This document shows, piece by piece, positions 57,180 through 64,000 of a DNA stretch of 64,000 nucleotides (its first letter is position 1; each line of letters starts with the position of its first letter). Both the position numbers and the translations under genes were made by a program. The stretch spans positions 3,410,001-3,474,000 of the forward strand of contig CAIIXF020000006.1 in NCBI GenBank assembly GCA_903813345.2. The letters are read 5' to 3'. Origin of the DNA: Owenia fusiformis. Its lineage: Eukaryota; Annelida; Polychaeta; Sabellida; Oweniidae. The notes beneath the pieces are model-generated. The model ran no database searches, was not told where the DNA came from, and worked only from the letters and a program-made list of their open reading frames with translations.

Positions 57180-59239
57180 CTTTACACTTTTCAAAATTTT
57201 TTAAAATAAAACGTGGATGTCGTCAGGGAGATAGTTTGTCTTGCTACATGTTCATTCTTGCTTTAGAACCACTCTGTAACAAATTGAAATACGCCAGAGA
57301 TATTCAAGGTTTGAAAATGTTTGACAAAAATATTAAAGTCGGTATGTACGCTGATGATACTTTCGTGGTTCTCGATGGTTCAGAAAAATCTTTGAAAAGC
57401 TGCTTGCAAATTTTTAATTTATTTTATGAGGCATCTGGTCTAAAGCTTAATGTTGAAAAGACTTCCGTAATATGGTTAGGAACCAAATGTAATTCGGATG
57501 AAAGATTATTGAAAAATATTCCTCTGAATTGGGAAACCACCTTTAAATTACTTGGCATTCAATTTAATAATGACCTTAAGAATATTGAACGAGACAATCT
57601 TGAGACTAAATTTATAGAAATGCAAACAGTGATAAATCGATATAAGAGAAGAAATTTGTCCCTGATAGGAAAAATAACGGTAATAAAGTCGTTTGCTCTG
57701 CCTAAAATAGTACATATAATGAAAATTCTGCCAAAAATATCAATTGAATATCATAAACGACTAAAACATTTATTTACTACATACCTGTGGAATTCTAATG
57801 TGTCAAAGGTGAATTTTCATCAAATATGTCAAGACTACAAAGATGGTGGTCTAAGAATGATCGATCCCCAAACCTTCGAGCAATCTCAGAAATTAACCTG
57901 GCTTCAGAAATTGACCAGACATGGTACATGGCAATTTGCAGCGCATGGTATAATTGGTATAAAAGATGCGAGAGAACTATTTGCATATGATGTAAAATCA
58001 CTTCAAAAATTAGAGGCTAAAATTGAAAATACTTTTTGGAAAGGGATAATCAATATATTTCGCGCATACACAGCTATTAAAGAAGCCGAAATTGAATGCA
58101 ATATAGAATCATATGCTGAAAATATAATCTGCAACACATGGTTAAGATATAGCAAAAATGAGAATGTGAACAAAATCATAAAAAATACAAAGCAGGAAGG
58201 CTTAATCATTCTAAAAGACATGTATCACGAATCAAAAAGAATTTTGAGATTAAATGAATTTATGGACCGTTTTAACACAAAAATAAACTTCTTAGATTTT
58301 CTAAGTCTGAAAAACACAATTCCTGAAAAATGGAAAAAAATAATATCTGAAAATAATAAACCGCCTGAATATTATTCTGAATATAAAAAACATGTGTTAA
58401 AATTCATGGAAAATAAAAAAATTTGTAAAATAATTTACTGGGAACTAATTAAAAACCTTGATTACAACGACAACTATGTGTATAAATGGAACGGTGATTT
58501 AGATATTAATATTGAAGACCATGAATGGAAAAACATTAATAAAATTAATAAAATAAGTAACTATGAACCTAAATTAGCATCTTTCAACTATAAAGTAATC
58601 CACAGATTTCTACCGACAAATAAATACTTAAAGATGTGTGGTATTAAGGAATCTGATAAATGCTGTTTTTGCAGTAGACACATAGAGACCCTGGTGCACC
58701 TGTTTTTAACGTGTGAGGTTGTCGAAATGGTAATTCAAGATATTAAAAACTGGCTTCCTAAAAAGCTTTCTGATTTATGTGACAAAAGTACAATCACTTT
58801 AGGACCAGTAATTATAAATAGTGAAACAATATTGATAAATACAATTTTATCTATATACAGGAGATATATATACTTATGTAAATGTCTAAAGGTGCGTCCG
58901 ACCTTTCTGGGACTGAAGAGAAACATAGAAGAATATTATTTAATAGATGTAAAAGTAGGAAGAGGAGATAAATGGAAGGATATTAAAAATATATTGTAAT
59001 TACATGTACTACAAGTTTATACTGCTTCATATTTTCCATGTTGTATAATTTTCATACTATTGTAAATGCTAAATGTTTTAGGGAAACGTGAAACACGTCT
59101 GTGTTAGGCAATGCTTGCCAAGAGTTTCAATGTTACCCTCTCACCCATCGACACTATTGTAAAATGACTAAACCTAAATATATATTGAATGTACTGCTTG
59201 AACTGAAATGAAAATCCATTAAAAAAAAAAAAAAAAAAA
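57180..59239 (+). mobile_element. 5'-truncated L1/Tx1-like LINE with poly(A) tail
   Basis: Coding similarity starts abruptly inside the reverse transcriptase at about 57180. A 3' UTR of about 220 bp and a run of about 20 A (59220-59239) follow. Abrupt 5' truncation and a poly(A) tail are the mark of target-primed reverse transcription. Target duplications were not found by eye. Confidence 0.8.
57182..58999 (+). pseudogene. L1/Tx1-clade reverse transcriptase, C-terminal part
   Basis: About 605 codons without a stop. The first recognisable motif is FKIKRGCRQGDSLS, then the catalytic GMYADDTFVVL and GLKLNVEKTSVIWLG, as in L1/Tx1 reverse transcriptases. Then come the thumb and a long Lys/Asn-rich C-terminal region with the cysteine motif CCFCSRHIETLVHLFLTC. 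Endonuclease and the first half of the RT are missing, so no activity is possible. The intact frame indicates recent insertion. The ATG at 57110 precedes the homology and is chance. Confidence 0.85.
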
Positions 59240-60382
59240 TTTTGATTACCTTTGACAATTTTTCTTCATATTTGATGATTTGACAACATTTTTCAGAATT
59301 GCGTCTCTAAAAGGTGATATTTTGTCTATTAATCTTCTTGAAAACACATCTAGCTACATGTAGTCATGTACATGTTCAGTGTAAGAAAGGATGAGTCTGG
59401 GAATGAGTCTGGATATCGACTTAGAAAATATTGAAAATTGTAATCTCTGAAAAACCAACTCAATCACACACAATCTTCTCAGAGTACAAAAACGTCAAAT
59501 TGAATCTCAATTAATGAAGAATATTGGCATCAAAGAGAATGCATATCAATATAGCACAATTGAAAAAAAATTCAAGTGCATATACTAAATGAATATTTTC
59601 TCCATAAAGTTTGAAAAATATCCTCCAAAACATTGCTTACTTTCTTTGTATGGACATTGAATGGTATTTCTTGATAAGTGAATTGGTGTTTACCTGGGTA
59701 ATCAAGGGATTATAGTCACTCAAAGTTACTGAGCATCCAGTTTTGACACTTCAATTGTGTTGGTGAAATCCAAATATTTCAGTCAAATTCATGCTGAGCA
59801 CAACATTTTGGTTTCAATTTTATAATCTCTATACATGACCCTGGTGATGTAGAGTCGGAATCAACCAAAAAATCTAAACCGGAAAACTGTGCTCATTGTG
59901 AAAATCAAAAGTGAAGCTACTTTTTTCTGATATTTCTTACATCAAATGGCAGCCATCTTGTTTTTCCCCCTTCAAATTAAAGTGGCGGAAAATTCAAAAA
60001 TTTGAAAAAAATTTAATCCTAAATTATATTTAAAAAACATGATTTTCTTTTTAATTATTCATGGGTCTATAAGTTATTTCTACTTTATATGGATTCATGT
60101 TGCCATTGGTGTTTTTTTCTCTGATAATGATTATTTGTTTTCTGTTATGATACTTATTTAGACTCTCAGCAGGGGATTAATTATGCATCAAAACTCATGA
60201 AAATGTAAATATTCTTATCAAATATAACTAGGACAGTTGTAAAAATCATATGTCACATACATTTAACTGAGGGACCAAAAGGGCATATACCCAGACTCAT
60301 CCTTTGAACAAATGGAATTCAGCATATTAAACAGCAGACTTTGAAATTCATTTTGTTTAATACATACATGTACATACACAAT
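59240..60382. other. Intergenic region without genes
   Basis: AT-rich sequence with no recognisable ORF, repeat array or element end. A GGCAGCCATCTTG motif near 59947 is reminiscent of the foldback subrepeat core but isolated. Confidence 0.45.
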
Positions 60383-60388
60383 TTTATT
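60383..60388 (-). terminator. Candidate polyadenylation signal of the SLC4-like gene
   Basis: On the minus strand this reads AATAAA about 200 nt after the stop codon. Confidence 0.4.
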
Positions 60389-60585
60389 CAAATGGTAGTC
60401 TTTAAATACATTTATACACAGCACACAATTCATCATTGTATAACATAACACATTGTATTGTATAACATTACACATTGTGTGTTTCACTACTGTAAGAGCT
60501 CTGTCTTTTCCTACCATCACTTTCACAGTTCACTCAACAGAGAACAACACATTCATAGGTTTAAATAATTAATTTCCTAAAATGT

Positions 60586-63500
60586 TCATGCATGTGACCC
60601 ATAAGGATCAAGTTTTTCTAGTTCTGTTTTGTCTTCTGGTTCTTTCTTTTTGCCCATAGCAGGCAGGAGATTGTCGAGGTGTTTCAGTTCCTTTTCTGTG
60701 AATATCCATTCCATTCCCTTTCTGACAAAGCACAATGCGAGCACCTGTAAAATAAATCACACATAGGTATCAAGGCACAGGTATAGGAATGTCTCAATGT
60801 AACAATTTGTTATTTTCTACCTGTCAAACACTGCACAATGACCTAGAAATAAATAAAGATGGACAGCATTGATTGACATTTCCATCATTATATCAGTTAC
60901 ATATACCAAGCTTAGTTCAAGAACCACATCACTGTTACATTTATCATGGACGTCCACACTTTTTTTTCCTACAGTATGTATTTGCAGACGAACGAAGAAA
61001 TGGAGAAGACTTGCTTTTTTGTGGTTTCTCGGGATATTTTTTAATCTTAATTTTGACACAATTATTAACAAATACTGACATACCGTGCCCATGACATGTT
61101 TATTCAAGGTAAAGCTTATTAGGTTGTATTCGCGAATGCAACTTTCGGCTGTCGGCTACCGGGTTAACCTACTAATTTATGGGAAACTCATTTAAATATG
61201 AAAAGTACCTTTCACTGTTAACATTCATATTTAAATGAGTCATAAAGTAATAGGTTAATCCGGTAGCCGGCAGCCGAAAGTTACATTCGCTAATAGAAGC
61301 TTAAATTAAGTTGTAATTTTAGCATTGTTCTCCTGTACATCAACCTGGCATGGAAAACTTACCATCAATGGGAAGATGATCGAAATCTTTTTCACACTCT
61401 TGACAACCCATAGAATAGCCAATGATGTCACCTGAATGGCTGTGAAGAGATGAACGCGGTTGGTGTCTACGTGGCGAAGGAACTTGTGATCTGGCTGGTA
61501 CTTCCTTGGCATGAATACAAGCAACATTCTTTGTACCAACTAAAAACAAAAGATATAATCAGTAGTGGAGAGAAAAACAACTTATAATTGGGAAACATCT
61601 TAAATACATGTTGTTAAAATAATGCAAGGTTGCCTGGTTATTTTTAAGATTGATTCAACACATGCACTTTGTCAGTAGTGCTGAGAATTTAAATACCTGT
61701 ATTTGTGGTTCTGTGTTACCCAGATTATTTCGTGTAATTCAGAGGAGTTATCAAATCTGTGCGTCTATTATTATCAAACTGATTTACTGAAATACAGCAT
61801 CTCAATTTATGCCATGGGCCAGTTGTTTCATTACGTACCTCTGCGCCGGACAATGATGCCACGCCCATGTACAAGAACACCCCGTATAATACTGGCATAG
61901 GAACATACTAAAATACAAATATACGTGCCATCATTTCATACGTCAAAATAATTTAAATGAATATAAATATTGACTGTTTGTCTTGATTATTTCATTGATT
62001 ATTTTTAATACCACATTACAACTGACTCTGGAAAACAGGAATACGTATTTAATGAGCAAAATGAAGATGTAAAATGTTACCTTTAAGACAGCATTCATGA
62101 AAATGGAGAAGCCGATCACAGTGAAAGCAACTACGTGAGTGACTCGCTGTTCTCTGCAAATTAACATACAATATATTCAATATCGAGTATCGAATATGTT
62201 AAGAGTCCTAGGCTCCAGGTGATAGGAGCAAAAAGGGTCAAAGATTAAAGAAATAATTGTGTTTTTGAATTTAACGAAAAACTTCTTGGTTGAACATTGT
62301 GTAAATGTTTTAATTACTGTATTTCAGGGATGTTCAGATATTTAATCATTCTCTTAGGCCTACCGTATTCCAAGAAATTTCGGCTTTTCGCCGGGTGCTG
62401 CGTTCTTTGATTCCTTCCTGAGACTGAGTACATGATTGATTGATCTTACAGTGGCAGCAACGAAGTACGGTATTCCCATCACAGAACACAAGACAACTTG
62501 CACCGAAATTATCAACAGGTCAAGATGGTAGCCACCTCCTTTCTAAAACACGTGAGGCTAATAGGTATACACTTTGGTGTCCGTAAAAGGCATATCTCCG
62601 AACGTTCTTTTTCTTTTGCATTTCAACTATTTGTTGACTTGACTTCTGAGCATTTTACATTTTTACAATTATCTGGATTTGCTCGCATAGTCACATTGTC
62701 ATTCATTAATCAAGTACAGGTCATACATGAGGATTGGATTTGGATTATATGATTATAGGTGTCTAGTCCCTTGATGTGAAATTTACTATTTATGTAATTG
62801 AACGTTAAACATTTATCAAGGAATATACCATTTCAGCTGGGAGTGTGAAGGACTGCTGTCTCTGCCCATACATACAATTATTATAACTATCAAAAATGCA
62901 TTTCTACTATATCTTACTTTTAATTTATTTGCTTTGTTATTAACGATGACTGATGTAATTTGCTGATCCATGAAGATAAGAATAGAAAGCAGTATGGCGG
63001 GTACACCAGCTGCGAGTGCGGTCCACCAAGCGTTGGCGCCGAATGGAGGAATCACCCAGCCCCTACTGTGAAGTGTAGGCTAAAGACAAAAATGAATTAC
63101 ATTTAAATTCGATAAAAATGTATGCAACTTCTAAAAGCGGAATAATTTTGTCTATTATTATAAAAGATGAAACAATCTCATATGAGATTTGATACCAGAT
63201 GGAAATTTGGACACCCGTATAGTCAGCTGCGTATAGTACTTACTCTGAATTCGGTAGGAATCTGCAGTTTTGGCGTGTGGAGGCCGAGAGCGAGGTCTAT
63301 CCCAGTCATGATCACGAGAGCAATTGGCACTGCGAAGTCAGCAATGTTTTGTCGAACCTAACATGTAATCAGTGAACCATATTTTAGAAAAAAAATTAGA
63401 GGATTCACTATATATTTCAAAATTATTATATGTGAAATGTTAACTGTTTTATTTGTTGGGTCTTTTATTGTTTTCAAATAACGCCCCTTGCAAGCGTTTT

Positions 63501-64000
63501 GTTTTTCTGTGGGTATCTTTATTCAAATCTTGCCCTTTATATTTTGGGAAATATTGTACCTTAATTACTGAGTCAAAGCTGATGTTTAGATAAACACTTA
63601 CAAAAGTTGGAAAATATCTTGTCTCTTTGAATCCCTTCAGGCCCATAGCTATGACAAACACGCCCATACAAAGAATGAATGAAAACAGGAAGACATCGGG
63701 GAAGTATTCTTTACAGCCAGGCCCCACAAGCTTGCCCCCATATTCTAAGCAATCTTCGTGTGAGAGAGCGGCCCAATCGCCATCTGTCATATTCTCAAGG
63801 GACATCCCCATGAACATCAATGATTTGTTCATGCCTGGGGCGAGAGTCGTGGCATAAACCATCGTGGAGTTCTCAGCGCCTGGCATTACTGTCGTCATGA
63901 CAGGATCAGGTCTATGACATGTGCACGGCCCCAAGGGCTCATCTGGTTTAATACGCATGGGGTATTTTTTGTTGACTTTGATGACCTTACTAAGTGATTC
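60586..64000 (-). CDS. SLC4 Na+/bicarbonate cotransporter-like, C-terminal eight exons (5' end outside window)
   Basis: Exons in transcript order are 64000-63602 (open at the window edge), 63357-63244, 63079-62918, 62542-62364, 62153-62081, 61907-61839, 61539-61363 and 60744-60586. They give about 443 residues of continuous frame. The first exon encodes a large extracellular loop with CTCHRP, two further cysteines and three N-glycosylation sequons (NST, NKS, NMT), followed by a membrane segment. Later exons carry SLC4 landmarks: ILIFMDQQITSVIVN, KGGGYHLDLL, FVAATVRSI, APGEKPKFLGIREQRVT, MPVLYGVFLYMGVASL and PRKYQPDHKFLRHV. The tail is short (GKKKEPEDKTELEKLDPYGSHA). Members move bicarbonate across the plasma membrane, mostly coupled to Na+, in pH control and shell or epithelial transport. 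The loop is closest to the NBC group (SLC4A4/5/7/8/10), but the subtype cannot be set. Confidence 0.92.
61112..61302. mobile_element. 191-bp foldback MITE in an SLC4-like intron
   Basis: Arms of about 75 bp: CAACTTTCGGCTGTCGGCTA on the left mirrors AGCCGGCAGCCGAAAGTT on the right. CTCATTTAAATATGA mirrors TCATATTTAAATGAG, and AAGCTT marks both outer edges. It is a near-palindrome in the intron between the last two coding exons. Confidence 0.8.

Noticed and set aside
57110-57180. Start of the L1-like ORF at 57110 as a genuine translation start
   Set aside because: Homology to reverse transcriptase begins only at about 57180; the upstream codons belong to the flanking DNA at a 5' truncation.

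Overview
The window looks like nuclear DNA of a lophotrochozoan animal, most likely a bivalve mollusc. The reasons are AT-rich, intron-rich animal genes with GT-AG splice sites, a TRIM-NHL gene of the kind expanded in molluscs, and a dense mix of DIRS, Mag-type LTR, CR1/L2-like and L1/Tx1-like elements with many TA-flanked MITEs. The species call is inference; the gene calls rest on reconstructed exons.

Layout. 1-6027: 3' half of an LTR retrotransposon with an open Gag ORF, no recognisable pol, a polypurine tract and a 2.6 kb 3' LTR. 6.26-10.45 kb: a giant inverted-repeat (foldback) element built from about 160-bp subrepeats, with two mariner-type elements nested in its middle. 12.4-14.6 kb: a two-exon TRIM gene (RING, two B-boxes, coiled coil, NHL-like propeller), flanked by related repeats. 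16.5-50.4 kb, minus strand: the complete 17-coding-exon orthologue of VCPIP1 (VCIP135), an OTU deubiquitinase that works with p97/VCP in Golgi reassembly. Its 23 kb intron 11 holds a whole DIRS element (30.08-41.52 kb), itself split inside its tyrosine recombinase gene by a near full-length LINE in the opposite orientation. 52.1-55.9 kb, plus strand: a three-exon orthologue of human C1orf53 (DUF5522 family), head-to-head with VCPIP1 across a CCAAT/NRF1-type promoter. 57.2-59.2 kb: 5'-truncated L1/Tx1-like LINE with poly(A) tail. 60.6-64.0 kb, minus strand: last eight coding exons of an SLC4 Na+/bicarbonate cotransporter-like gene that continues past the window end.

The most unusual feature is in VCPIP1. 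A 58-bp minisatellite of about 34 copies directly abuts exon 12, and each unit repeats the 3' splice site plus the first ~21 nt of the exon, giving an array of decoy acceptors. A smaller case of the same kind sits just upstream of exon 16, and a 47-bp array of about 23 copies begins about 8 bp upstream of the exon 8 acceptor.

The host genes do not form an obvious pathway together. All exon boundaries were read by eye from splice consensus, reading phase and similarity to remembered vertebrate proteins, without alignment software. Boundaries of mobile elements are mostly good to a few bases where inverted ends and TA duplications are visible, otherwise approximate.
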